Positions 16,896 through 25,911 of a stretch of DNA of 64,000 bases are shown here, piece after piece (the first letter of the stretch is position 1; each line of letters begins with the position of its first letter). The DNA comes from Aestuariibius sp. HNIBRBA575 (lineage in GTDB: Bacteria; Pseudomonadota; Alphaproteobacteria; Rhodobacterales; Rhodobacteraceae), in NCBI RefSeq assembly GCF_040932005.1, contig NZ_CP162415.1, positions 1-64,000 on the forward strand. The letters are read 5' to 3'. The notes beneath the pieces were generated by a model. That model saw only the letters and a list, made by a program, of their open reading frames with translations, was not told where the DNA came from and made no database searches. Position numbers and translations under genes: made by a program.

Positions 16896-16918
16896 AATGT
16901 TTCGCACGCGAAACATTT
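16895..16918. promoter_or_regulatory. parS site 2 (24-bp palindrome)
   Basis: The same 18-bp core as parS 1 but with the centre inverted (TGTTTCGC-AC-GCGAAACA, 16898-16915), extended by AAA/TTT to a perfect 11+2+11 palindrome. It begins on the last base of the parB stop codon. Confidence 0.85.
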
Positions 16919-17076
16919 GACGCATGAATGCCCCCTACCCCCAAATCCATCGCCAAAATGAACGGCGCGCGTTTGAACTAAATTCGCGCTAATAGGCCAC
17001 GTTTTGCCACAGATTATCCCGCCCCCTGCCGCGTGGAAATTCGATCTTTCCTTTGTGGAAAGGTGGAGACGTGGCT

Positions 17077-19770
17077 GTGCCCCAACTTGTGTTTACTGGA
17101 TTGCTTTCAGGCGCCGTGCCCGGCGTCGCGATCGGGTATGGGTCGTTGTCTGTTACCAATTCCGGGGTGTCCCTGATTGATCACAGCGCGGGTTTGCGCC
17201 GGGATTACGATGCGTCGGGCACAGGGCTGGCCAGCACGGGCGGCATTTCAAACACCAATACCCGGATCAATTTCACCCAAGACGGTCAATCCTACAGCCT
17301 GTCCCAAGCGGCCATCGATGCGGCCCAGCTAAGCGCGAATATGGGGGATTCCGGGGGCTTACAGGTGTTTTTATCCACGCAGGCCAGCCAAGTCAGCCTT
17401 GCCAGTCTTGTTTGTGCGTCGGTTGCGGGCACGGATTATGCCTTTGTTGCGGCGACAAACGGAGCTGGGATCGGCGTCTATGAAATCAATCCCGGCGCGG
17501 GCGGTTTGGTGCCGGTTTACGAAATGCCCGACACGGCCCTGACATATGGGGATGGCATTTCGGCGATGACCAGCGTTCAGATCGCGGGCACAACCTATTT
17601 GTTTGTTGGATCGCAGTCCGAACACGGAATCACCGGATACCAAGTGGGGGCTGGCGGCGCATTGATCGATGTCGAAAGCTTTGGCCAGCAACAAAGCCTG
17701 CCGCTGCAGAATGTCAGTGTGATGGACACCGCACATATAAGTGGGCGCGATTTCATTGTGGTGGGCGCCTCTGGCAGTTCGAGTTTGACCGTATTGGAGG
17801 TCGATCCCGGCGGCGGACTGACGGCGACCTCTCATATCTGGGACGATCTGGGCACACGTTTTGCGGCCGTGTCTGCGATCGAAGTGATTGAGATTGCCGA
17901 TGGTCGGACATTGGTGCTCGCGGCGGGGGGGGATTCCGGGCTCAGCGTCTTTGCCCTGACCCCGGCCGGGCAGTTGGTCCATTTAGAAAGTATCGAAGAC
18001 ACATTGCTCATTGGGCTGGATCGGGTGTCGTCATTGGCCGCTATTGTCCAAGGGGACCGGTTGGAGATTTTTGCAACCTCGCAAGGCGACGCAGATGTGA
18101 GCCAGTTCACGTTGGATCTGACGTCGCTCACGGATTTGCGGTATCAGGAAAACGGGTTCCGCAATGGATATGCAGGGGATGATTTTCTGGTCCTGGGCAG
18201 CGGCAATGGCACCCTAGAAGGCCGGTACGGAGACGATTTACTGGTCGATGGAACCGGGCGTGACACTCTCTATGGCGGGGGCGGTGCGGATATCTTTTAT
18301 TTGAACGGATCGGATGGTCAGACAGATGTCATCGCCGATTTTGACGTTGGAACCGATGTGATCGATCTCAGCGATTGGACGATGCTGTATTCCGCCGACC
18401 AGCTGAGCGTCACAACCCTAACCGGTGGTGGTTTGCAGCTGACATTTCGCGGCGAAAGTTTCGATCTGTTTCAACGCAGCGGCGGCGCGCTGAGCCTGTC
18501 TGATTTTGAAGATCTGGATTTTCAGTTTCTAAGCAACATTGATGTGGTGCGCGAAGCCTTGGCCGATCCGGAACCTCTGCCTGAACCAGACCCTGATCCT
18601 GCGGATAGCGACCAAATCATACGCGGTACGGTCAATGATGACACCTTGGTAGGGGGAACCGGGGACGACATTTTTTATGCAGGGCAGGGGTCAGATATTT
18701 TGGTGTCGGGCGGTGGCGGCGACACGTTTTGGGGGAACCTAGGTATCGATGTGGTTAGCTATGCAGATCATACCAGCAATATGATCGTAGATCTCAACGA
18801 CGCTGGGGCCAATACAGGGCCTGCTGCGGATGACCGTTTTCAGAGCATCGAAGGCATCATTTCCGGCGAGGGGAATGATCAACTGACGGGAACCGATCAG
18901 AGCAATTGGTTCCATGGCGGCGGCGGTGACGATCGTATCGACGGCGGGCTGGGCAATGACACGTTATATGGCGGGGATGGCGATGACGGGCTGCTGGGGC
19001 GTGACGGGGATGACTTGATGTATGGGGGCGCTGGGAATGATCGGTTGCCCGGTGATCTGGGCGATGATGAAATCTACGGAGAAGCGGGGGATGATGCGCT
19101 TGGGGGCGATTACGGCAACGATAGTCTCTATGGTGGCGAAGGGAACGATCGGATGGGGGCCGGGCCAGGCAATGACATCCTCTATGGTGGCAATGGTAAT
19201 GACGGGCTGGCCGCGGGATCCGAGGCTGACACATTGTTTGGTGGTGCCGGGAATGACCGGATGGCGGGATCATACGGAAGCGATATCAGCTTTGGCGGGG
19301 ATGGCAACGACACGATGGGCGGCGGATATGGGCATGATTACATCGATGCGGGCGCTGGGGACGACATTGTCGGGGCGGGGCACCACAACGATACGGTCTA
19401 TGGCGGTAGCGGCAATGACATCCTGAACACCGCCACGGGAACAGACACTATTTATGGCGGAACCGGGGATGATCGCATCAATGCAGGCGAAGAAAACGAC
19501 ACAATGACAGGCGGGTTGGGCCGAGATACATTTGTGTTCAATCAGATGATCAGCGGCGAGGTCGACCTGGTCACGGATTTTGAAGCGGGTGAAGATCACC
19601 TGGAAATCTATTGGGTGCCCGGTGCAAATGCCGCTGCGAAATTTTCAAATCTGGCACCAACCCAAATGGGGGATGACGTTTATCTGACATTGCGCGGGCA
19701 CCGGATCATCCTAGAAGACGTTGATCTGGGCGATTTGTCCGGATCGGATTTCATCTTTACTGGAATTTGA
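17077..19770 (+). CDS. RTX protein with propeller-like N-terminal half
   Basis: 897 residues from the GTG at 17077, which has GGAG eight bases upstream; in-frame starts at 17053 or 17071 fit less well. Residues ~1-370 contain repeated strands such as 'YAFVAATNGAGIGVYEINPGG', 'TYLFVGSQSEHGITGYQVG' and 'FIVVGASGSSSLTVLEVDPG', resembling a beta-propeller. Two RTX blocks follow, with a NDTLVGGTGDD start near residue 520, and then a long unbroken RTX module. That module shares register and odd positions (DRLPG, DALGG, AGSYGSD, GGGYGHD, VGAGH) with the M10 protease at 23044. The end, DFIFTGI, resembles a type I secretion signal, and no Sec signal peptide is present. No enzyme motif was recognised; an adhesin or matrix protein is likely. 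Confidence 0.82.
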   Translation: MPQLVFTGLLSGAVPGVAIGYGSLSVTNSGVSLIDHSAGLRRDYDASGTGLASTGGISNTNTRINFTQDGQSYSLSQAAIDAAQLSANMGDSGGLQVFLSTQASQVSLASLVCASVAGTDYAFVAATNGAGIGVYEINPGAGGLVPVYEMPDTALTYGDGISAMTSVQIAGTTYLFVGSQSEHGITGYQVGAGGALIDVESFGQQQSLPLQNVSVMDTAHISGRDFIVVGASGSSSLTVLEVDPGGGLTATSHIWDDLGTRFAAVSAIEVIEIADGRTLVLAAGGDSGLSVFALTPAGQLVHLESIEDTLLIGLDRVSSLAAIVQGDRLEIFATSQGDADVSQFTLDLTSLTDLRYQENGFRNGYAGDDFLVLGSGNGTLEGRYGDDLLVDGTGRDTLYGGGGADIFYLNGSDGQTDVIADFDVGTDVIDLSDWTMLYSADQLSVTTLTGGGLQLTFRGESFDLFQRSGGALSLSDFEDLDFQFLSNIDVVREALADPEPLPEPDPDPADSDQIIRGTVNDDTLVGGTGDDIFYAGQGSDILVSGGGGDTFWGNLGIDVVSYADHTSNMIVDLNDAGANTGPAADDRFQSIEGIISGEGNDQLTGTDQSNWFHGGGGDDRIDGGLGNDTLYGGDGDDGLLGRDGDDLMYGGAGNDRLPGDLGDDEIYGEAGDDALGGDYGNDSLYGGEGNDRMGAGPGNDILYGGNGNDGLAAGSEADTLFGGAGNDRMAGSYGSDISFGGDGNDTMGGGYGHDYIDAGAGDDIVGAGHHNDTVYGGSGNDILNTATGTDTIYGGTGDDRINAGEENDTMTGGLGRDTFVFNQMISGEVDLVTDFEAGEDHLEIYWVPGANAAAKFSNLAPTQMGDDVYLTLRGHRIILEDVDLGDLSGSDFIFTGI

Positions 19771-19788
19771 ATTGGGCCTTATTAGACC

Positions 19789-20454
19789 CTAGTTTTCGTC
19801 GCCCAACATTGCCCGGTGATGGACCAGAACGGCCTCGTCCACATCCGTGTAATATCTGGCCCGCCCATTTTCCAATACGATAGCGTGCTGACACAGACGT
19901 TTGACCTGAGCCATGGAATGGCTGACAAAAATCGCCCCTGCCTGACTGAGGCGCGCCCGGATCAGGGCTTCGCTTTTGAGCTTGAACGCGGCGTCCCCTA
20001 CGGCGGTGATTTCATCAATGAGATAGGTATCAAACTGGATCCCCATCGACACACCAAAGGCAAGCCGGGACCGCATCCCACTGGAATAGCTGCGAATGGG
20101 TTGGGTGAAATGTTTGCCGAGTTCCGAAAAATTCTGAACAAAATCAACAAGTTCGTCCGTATCTACGCCATAGACACGCCCGATAAACCGGGTGTTTTGT
20201 AAACCCGTCAGTTCGGGGTGGAACGAGCCGGCAAACCCCACGGGCCACGACACTGTGCCTTGGATCTGCACTTCGCCTTGATCAGGCTCTAATGCGCCTG
20301 AAATCATCCGCAACAGGCTTGATTTTCCGGCACCATTTCGCCCCAGGATCGCCACGGCGGTCTTGGATGGGAATTCGATGTTTAAATTGTCCGCAACAAT
20401 TGTCGACTTGTTGTTCAGTCGATACGTTTTGGAGAGATTGACGAGCCGGATCAT
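19789..20454 (-). CDS. kpsT: capsule-type polysaccharide ABC exporter, ATPase subunit KpsT
   Basis: 221 residues, the usual short length of KpsT/CtrD ATPases. Walker A is GRNGAGKSS (38-46), the signature is YSSGMRSRLAF (from 123), and Walker B ends IDE with catalytic Glu148, followed by the D-loop-like AVGD and the switch histidine in FVSHS. It would power export of a finished lipid-linked polysaccharide across the inner membrane with KpsM. It lies 8 nt downstream of kpsE on the same strand, while its membrane partner kpsM is on the other strand. Confidence 0.93.
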   Translation of the reverse strand: MIRLVNLSKTYRLNNKSTIVADNLNIEFPSKTAVAILGRNGAGKSSLLRMISGALEPDQGEVQIQGTVSWPVGFAGSFHPELTGLQNTRFIGRVYGVDTDELVDFVQNFSELGKHFTQPIRSYSSGMRSRLAFGVSMGIQFDTYLIDEITAVGDAAFKLKSEALIRARLSQAGAIFVSHSMAQVKRLCQHAIVLENGRARYYTDVDEAVLVHHRAMLGDEN

Positions 20455-20461
20455 GGGGGGA

Positions 20462-21841
20462 TTAGCGCCGGTCGCGCAATGAATAATAGATCATTGTCAG
20501 GATCGACCAGCCGGTAAAGAGCGCGCCAAAGATGGTCGCAAGCAAGACCCAACGACGCGGATAAAGGGGCGTTTCGGGCAGGGTAGGCTCTATGTAAGTT
20601 GCCAGATAGCGGGATTGCCTTTGGGCGGCGGCGGTGGCGGCATCAAAACTGGCCAATGCCCCGACATAGGCTTCTTCGGCGAATTTCTGATCCACGGCCA
20701 AGGCTTCGTATTCCGATACGATCCGGGAATAGGCCAGGTCTTCTTCTGAGGCGGTGGCGGATTCTGAAAACCGGGACCGTTCTGCCGAAATGCGGTCCTG
20801 AATGACCGCAACACGGCGTTGGGCCTGAATGACCCTTGGGTCGTCGTCGCGGCTGGACTGGCGCAGCAGATCCAGATCAATGACGGCTTCGGCCAATTGG
20901 GCCTGCAACGTGTTGACCAAGCCCATGCGGCCCTGAATGTCAGCTGCGGGGTCAACCACCTGTGTGCGGATGCGGAATTCGGTCACAGCAGTGCGGGCTT
21001 GTTTCAGCCGTTCGATCGCGTGATCCAGCTCTTCTCGGGCATAACGGGTGGTGTCGTCACGGGCGATGGCCGACAGGGCGTTAATGGTGCGGTTGCTTTC
21101 CTCAAAGATGGCCACGGCAATGGCGTGGCTGTCCTCGGGGGTAAAGGCGCGCACCCGGATTTCGATCAAACCAGAGGATCGATCAAAGAACACATCAACC
21201 ATGCGGTGCCAATAATTGGTCAGCGCTTCGATCCGCTGATCATCCGGCAAGGAAAAAATAGGATCCCCCGGACGGTGATAGGCCGCGCGCAGATCCAGTT
21301 TGTCAGACACGGCGCGCACCATGTTCTGACTTTGGATGAATTCAAACAGGATGGTGGTGTCGTTTGCCGAGGACCCGGATAATTCGGTGATGCCCCCCAG
21401 AATTTCAATGGCCGAGCTGGTCTCTTCTTTGCGCACAGAAAACCCGACATGGCTGGCATATTGGTCCTGTGCCACAAAAAACAGATACCAGCCGCTGATC
21501 AGGCAGGGCAGGATCACAAGCTGTAGAAAAAACATCACCTGACGGAAATGCCGCCGCCGACCAAAGGCGGGTTGCGCAGGGGGCGCGGCGGCTTCGACCT
21601 CGGCTTGGGTTGGAACACCGGCGACAACCGATGCGGGTTGCGGCGCGGGCTTTGGCGGGGCAGGGGGCGGGTTCTGAGCAAGCCATTCTTCTTCGCGCCC
21701 TTCGGCACGGGCCTGAACACGGGCGATCTGCCGTTCGCGTTTTTGCTGCTCGGTCAAGGGGGCCTCACTTTGGGGGCGCGCGCCTTCAACCTGCGAGGCC
21801 TTGTCTTCCACCTGTCTGCCCTTCATCTTGGGGGAGTTCAC
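20462..21841 (-). CDS. kpsE: capsule export inner-membrane/periplasmic protein, KpsE/CtrB-like
   Basis: 459 residues. A proline/alanine-rich cytosolic N-terminus (to ~105) is followed by a membrane segment (VMFFLQLVILPCLISGWYLF), and a periplasmic part with a long coiled-coil region (~270-400). A second membrane segment lies near the C-terminus (WVLLATIFGALFTGWSILTM). This is the polysaccharide co-polymerase type 3 arrangement of KpsE/RkpR/CtrB, which links the ABC exporter to the outer-membrane channel. The GTG at 21841 is taken as the start; an ATG at 21826 is possible. It is divergent from kpsM, with 42 nt between the starts. Confidence 0.88.
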   Translation of the reverse strand: MNSPKMKGRQVEDKASQVEGARPQSEAPLTEQQKRERQIARVQARAEGREEEWLAQNPPPAPPKPAPQPASVVAGVPTQAEVEAAAPPAQPAFGRRRHFRQVMFFLQLVILPCLISGWYLFFVAQDQYASHVGFSVRKEETSSAIEILGGITELSGSSANDTTILFEFIQSQNMVRAVSDKLDLRAAYHRPGDPIFSLPDDQRIEALTNYWHRMVDVFFDRSSGLIEIRVRAFTPEDSHAIAVAIFEESNRTINALSAIARDDTTRYAREELDHAIERLKQARTAVTEFRIRTQVVDPAADIQGRMGLVNTLQAQLAEAVIDLDLLRQSSRDDDPRVIQAQRRVAVIQDRISAERSRFSESATASEEDLAYSRIVSEYEALAVDQKFAEEAYVGALASFDAATAAAQRQSRYLATYIEPTLPETPLYPRRWVLLATIFGALFTGWSILTMIYYSLRDRR

Positions 21842-21883
21842 CGAAGGCTTAGCAAATCTATTCTAAAGGCGCCAGTTCCCGTC

Positions 21884-22714
21884 ATGTCTGTTCCACCCGA
21901 TCCGGCCCAACCGAGCGTCTCTTTGCCGCCTTTGCCAAAAACGCGGCCGGTGCGGTTTCGCACGTCGCGCACGGTGGGGGCATTGTTCATTCGGGAAATG
22001 TCCACGACCTATGGGCGCAGTGCGATGGGCTATGTTTGGGCTATATTAGAGCCTGTTGCGGCCGTTATGCTGTTGTCGCTGGTGTTTTCACTGGCGCTGC
22101 GGGCGCCGTCATTGGGCACCAGTTTTCCGCTGTTTTATGCCACGGGTATGCTGCCGTTTACCGGCTATCTGGACATCAACCAAAAGGTGGCGCAGTCGCT
22201 GCGGTTTTCCAAACAATTGCTGTTTTATCCCGGCGTGACCTATCTGGACGCGCTGTTGGCCCGGTTCCTGCTGAACGTGCTGACGCAGATCATGGTTGTG
22301 GCTTTTGTGTTGCTGGGGCTGATCCAGATCTTTGATTTGCGGGTTATTCTGGACCTGCCGATGATTGCGCATGGATTGGCGATGGCGTTTTGGCTGGGGG
22401 CGGGGATTGGCACGCTGAACTGTTATTTGATGGCGACCTATCCCAATTGGGAACGGGTCTGGGCGATCCTGACCCGGCCTTTGTTTTTCATTTCGGGGAT
22501 CTTTTTCCTGTTTGATGACATTCCGCAGCCGTATCAGGATTGGCTGTGGTGGAATCCGCTGGTGCATGTGATCGGACAGGTCCGCAAAGGGGTCTATGTG
22601 ACCTATGACGCGGCCTATGTGTCGCCGGGCTATGTCTGGGCGATTGGCGGCATCACACTGGCGCTGGGGTTGCTGTTTTTACGACGCTACCACCGGGATA
22701 TTATCAACAATTGA
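21884..22714 (+). CDS. kpsM: capsule-type polysaccharide ABC exporter, permease KpsM
   Basis: 276 residues from the ATG at 21884. It is an ABC-2 type permease with about six hydrophobic segments. Family blocks include ALFIREMSTTYGRSAMGYVWAILEP near the N-terminus, FPLFYATGMLPF, and NPLVHVIGQVRKGVY near the C-terminus. It should pair with the KpsT ATPase to move polysaccharide across the inner membrane. Its gene is divergent from kpsE-kpsT, unlike the usual kpsM-kpsT tandem. A much longer reading frame runs upstream over kpsE but has no coding support there. Confidence 0.92.
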   Translation: MSVPPDPAQPSVSLPPLPKTRPVRFRTSRTVGALFIREMSTTYGRSAMGYVWAILEPVAAVMLLSLVFSLALRAPSLGTSFPLFYATGMLPFTGYLDINQKVAQSLRFSKQLLFYPGVTYLDALLARFLLNVLTQIMVVAFVLLGLIQIFDLRVILDLPMIAHGLAMAFWLGAGIGTLNCYLMATYPNWERVWAILTRPLFFISGIFFLFDDIPQPYQDWLWWNPLVHVIGQVRKGVYVTYDAAYVSPGYVWAIGGITLALGLLFLRRYHRDIINN

Positions 22715-22723
22715 TTGGGCCGC

Positions 22724-22957
22724 TTATCCAGATGGGCATGTTTGAATGATCCAAGCCGCCAAGCCGACTGATCCCAGCAATGTTGCCGCCAAAGCCAGAT
22801 TGATCAAAGGAGAGCGTTGATAGTTTCGGGCTCCAACCGCCGCGAGAAACGTTTGGCGTAGCCCGAAATCATTGTGTTTTGCGACGAGGTAGCAGGTCAA
22901 CAATGCGCCCGGCCAAAAGAGAAAGTTCACCCAAACCAGGTTTTCACCGCAAGGCAT
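22724..22957 (-). CDS. small two-helix membrane protein, unknown function
   Basis: 77 residues if started at the ATG at 22957, which has AAAGGA six bases upstream; a longer version from 22993 is possible. Two hydrophobic segments are visible (about VWVNFLFWPGALLTCYLVA and INLALAATLLGSVGLAAWII), joined by a charged loop. I do not recognise a family. It is convergent with kpsM (9 nt apart) and lies upstream of no other minus-strand gene before kpsE. It may be a real small membrane protein or a chance frame. Confidence 0.45.
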   Translation of the reverse strand: MPCGENLVWVNFLFWPGALLTCYLVAKHNDFGLRQTFLAAVGARNYQRSPLINLALAATLLGSVGLAAWIIQTCPSG

Positions 22958-23043
22958 CATAGATCCTTTCATGTTTTGTCTCATCAAAGACAATCATGCG
23001 GAATATCCCCTGTCGAGGTGGTCTTTACTGCCGTGCCCCACCC

Positions 23044-25590
23044 CTACACAAAGTCAAAGTCATCCACCGTGAGGGATGTTGGCGCGACGCCTTCTAGGAT
23101 CACGGTCTGGCCGCGCCATGAAATATGGGTGTCATTGCCGATGGCATCAATGTCGAGGCTGGCAAAACGGGTGGCGTCGTCACTGCCACTGACAAAGCGC
23201 AGCGATAGCGTATCAACCCCGGTTTCAAAATCACCGATTGTGTCCACTTCGCCGCTCTGTGGGCTATAGAATTTGAACAGGTCAGCCCCTGCGCCCCCAT
23301 ATATCAGATCGTCACCGCTGCCGCCATTCAACGTGTCATCCCCGGTGCCGCCATAGATCACATCATCGCCGTCAGCTGTGTTCAGCAGGTCATTGCCGCC
23401 ATCGCCGTAAACGGTGTCATTGCCATGGCCTGCGCCAACGATGTCGTTGCCTTCGCCTGCGCGGATCGTGTCATGGCCATAGCCCCCGCCCATGCGGTCA
23501 TTGCCGTCCCCGCCATAGGTAAAGTCGCTGCCATAGGACCCGGCTACGCGGTCATCGCCAGCCCCCCCATAGAGCGTATCCGTGTCTGCGCCGCCTGCAA
23601 TGCCGTCATTGCCGTTGCCGCCTTCGATGTAATCATTGCCGTCGCCGCCGCCATGACGATCATTGCCGTCGCCGCCAAACAGCCGGTCATCGCCATCCCC
23701 GCCGCCAAGCGCATCATTGCCATCGCCGCCATAGATTGTGTCGTTTCCGGCTTCGCCCGGCAGGCGGTCATGTCCGGCGCCGCCTTCGATGTAATCGTCG
23801 CCATCCTGCCCTTTCAGGCCGTCATTGCCGTCGCCGCCAATCAGGCGGTCATCGCCTGCGCCGCCTTCCAAACGATCGTCACCGGCATCGCCAATCAATT
23901 CGTCGCGCCCGGATGTGCCGGTCAGAACGTCATTGCCAGATGTCCCGGTTTGGGTGGACAGCGCATCAGGGATCAGCGCCATAACCTCGGCCAGGCTAAG
24001 GGTGGCGTCGCTGAACGTGAACCGCTCAATGCCTGAAAACAGATCGGTCCCCAGCGCCGATATGATTTCGATTCCGGTGCCCAGATCAGCAACCGTGATT
24101 GTGTCGCTGGCCACATCCAGCAGGGCCGTATCCGTGCCTGCGCCGCCGATGATCGTGTCATTGCCCGCGCCCCCGGTCAGGGTGTCGTTGCCGGAATTGC
24201 CGTCGATGTGGTTGTCGGCCGCATTGCCGATCACCGTGTCACGTCCATTGCCGCCGATATAGTTTTCGATCACGGTGTCGCGCGCGATCACCACATTGCC
24301 GTCATAACCGCCAATGTCCGATATGGCTTCGCTGCGCATGTCCACGCTTTGATCATAGCCAATGCTGGACAGATCAAACGTGTCTGTGCCGCCCGTATCC
24401 GTGACCGTCAACGCCAAGGCCCCGCCTTGGTAGATGTCGCTGTCAGCGGTATCCCCATCAAAGATATAACCCATCACCACGCCCATCGTGCCCGACACGG
24501 TGGCATTGGCAAACCACGTGGTGTCGCCGCCTTCGACAGAAACCGGGGTGCCATATAGGCCCCAGATCGCGGCCACATCGGCAATCATTGGCGTGGCAGC
24601 CAACAGGTCATCGCCCAGCCCGGCTTCGTCGATGCCAAAATAGGACATGACCGTCATCTGATAGCTGTCATTGTCGAAATGATTGTCGACGCCAAACGTG
24701 GCCGATCCATTGTAATTGCCCGAATGCATCAACCCCAGCGCATGGCCGATTTCATGCAGATAGGTCAGGTAGGAATAGCTGTCGATTGTGGTGCCATAGC
24801 TGGACAGCCAGCTGGTGGACACATTGACGCTGGATTGGGAAATGATCCCGGTGACAGGGTTCAGGGAATCTGGCCCGGCAAAGGCGCCGGACTGGTTGTC
24901 GTCAAACAGGATCTCGGCATTGGCGGAATTGGCGACTTCGCGGAATGTGACACCCATAACTGTGCCCCACGCCTCAAGCGCCCAACTGGCCAATTGCTGG
25001 CCGTCCGCGGTCAGCGCATCCAGATAGACATCGATTGTGTCGCCGGTGCTGGCATCCAGCCGGATCGGGCTGCGGATGCCCCAGCCAAATTCGGTGATCT
25101 GCGTGACAACATCATCCACGGTGAAATGATCTGTGGCCAGTTCCAGCGCGTAATCACCTGTGGCGGTCCCATAGCCGCCAACGGCGATATAATAGGTGTC
25201 GGTTGATGTGGCCGTATATGCGATCTGGGAAAAGTAATTGCCAGAATCCGCGTCGTCATTGTTGGCGCGAAAGGTGCCCGAACTGCTGAACAGGGTCAGG
25301 GTTGTGTCACTGATCCCAGCCGACGATCCCCCGGTGCCAAAGGCCGTGAACACATAGCTTTGCCCGGCTTCCAGTTCGACGGCAATCCAATCGCTGTCAC
25401 TGCCAGAACTGATTTCACCGGCAAAGCGATCACCAACCGCCATGTCATAGGTGGTGCTGATCGATCCGGCCGCATCTGTTGTTTCCGTCGTGTCTGCAAT
25501 GCCCAATGTGCTGGCCGCTGACACCGTCAAAGACGGGTTGTGCAACGCGGACGTGGTTTGGTCAGGAAGCAGGACACACATCTGGCACAT
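23044..25590 (-). CDS. serralysin-like M10 metalloprotease with PPC domain and RTX repeats
   Basis: 848 residues. It begins MCQMCVLLP, a start seen in roseobacter serralysins, with GGAG six bases upstream. Residues ~45-150 form a PPC-type beta domain (DSDWIAVELEAGQSYVFTAFG...YYIAVGGYG). The protease core has the zinc motif His279-Glu-x-x-His283-x-x-Gly-x-x-His289 (HEIGHALGLMH) and a Met-turn (TVMSYFG). RTX nonapeptides follow from about residue 450, with the main block from about 555 to 770. The last ~75 residues (SGEVDTIGDFETG... to DDFDFV) form the type I secretion end. The RTX block is colinear with that of the protein at 17077. It is likely a secreted, calcium-dependent protease; substrates are unknown. 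Confidence 0.93.
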   Translation of the reverse strand: MCQMCVLLPDQTTSALHNPSLTVSAASTLGIADTTETTDAAGSISTTYDMAVGDRFAGEISSGSDSDWIAVELEAGQSYVFTAFGTGGSSAGISDTTLTLFSSSGTFRANNDDADSGNYFSQIAYTATSTDTYYIAVGGYGTATGDYALELATDHFTVDDVVTQITEFGWGIRSPIRLDASTGDTIDVYLDALTADGQQLASWALEAWGTVMGVTFREVANSANAEILFDDNQSGAFAGPDSLNPVTGIISQSSVNVSTSWLSSYGTTIDSYSYLTYLHEIGHALGLMHSGNYNGSATFGVDNHFDNDSYQMTVMSYFGIDEAGLGDDLLAATPMIADVAAIWGLYGTPVSVEGGDTTWFANATVSGTMGVVMGYIFDGDTADSDIYQGGALALTVTDTGGTDTFDLSSIGYDQSVDMRSEAISDIGGYDGNVVIARDTVIENYIGGNGRDTVIGNAADNHIDGNSGNDTLTGGAGNDTIIGGAGTDTALLDVASDTITVADLGTGIEIISALGTDLFSGIERFTFSDATLSLAEVMALIPDALSTQTGTSGNDVLTGTSGRDELIGDAGDDRLEGGAGDDRLIGGDGNDGLKGQDGDDYIEGGAGHDRLPGEAGNDTIYGGDGNDALGGGDGDDRLFGGDGNDRHGGGDGNDYIEGGNGNDGIAGGADTDTLYGGAGDDRVAGSYGSDFTYGGDGNDRMGGGYGHDTIRAGEGNDIVGAGHGNDTVYGDGGNDLLNTADGDDVIYGGTGDDTLNGGSGDDLIYGGAGADLFKFYSPQSGEVDTIGDFETGVDTLSLRFVSGSDDATRFASLDIDAIGNDTHISWRGQTVILEGVAPTSLTVDDFDFV

Positions 25591-25911
25591 AGGGAACTCC
25601 GGATTTTTGGCGGGGCCGTCGGGGCCCTGTTAGGGAAGCGTAGACCTCAACAAAGAGAGGTCGAGGCAAAGATAGGTCGCCCGAACTTTGGCCGAGCTCC
25701 ATGTCAGGTCTTGGGCGGCTTTGCGGCAAGGAAAAGGCTCTTGTGACGAATTGCGGGGATCGGGCGGGCGGAAAACCGCATAACAGCCCGGCCAAGGCCG
25801 TTGCAGCGCTCGGCGTGGCTGGTTAGACCCAAACAAAAGGGGATGGCCGGTTCTGCACCACCACCCCAAGACCTTGGCAGGGGGCGCCCCTGTCCAAACA
25901 AAAGTATGTGT
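25591..25911. other. divergent promoter region between M10 protease and glycosyltransferase
   Basis: 321 nt with no convincing gene. It should carry promoters for both flanking genes, but no clear -35/-10 pair was found by eye. A 15-nt palindrome CAGGGG-GCG-CCCCTG (25878-25892) lies 20 nt before the plus-strand start and could form a hairpin in that leader. Confidence 0.5.

Noticed and set aside
21548..21883. 112-codon N-terminal extension of KpsM
   Set aside because: It is antisense to kpsE and its composition does not fit KpsM; the ATG at 21884 gives the normal family length.
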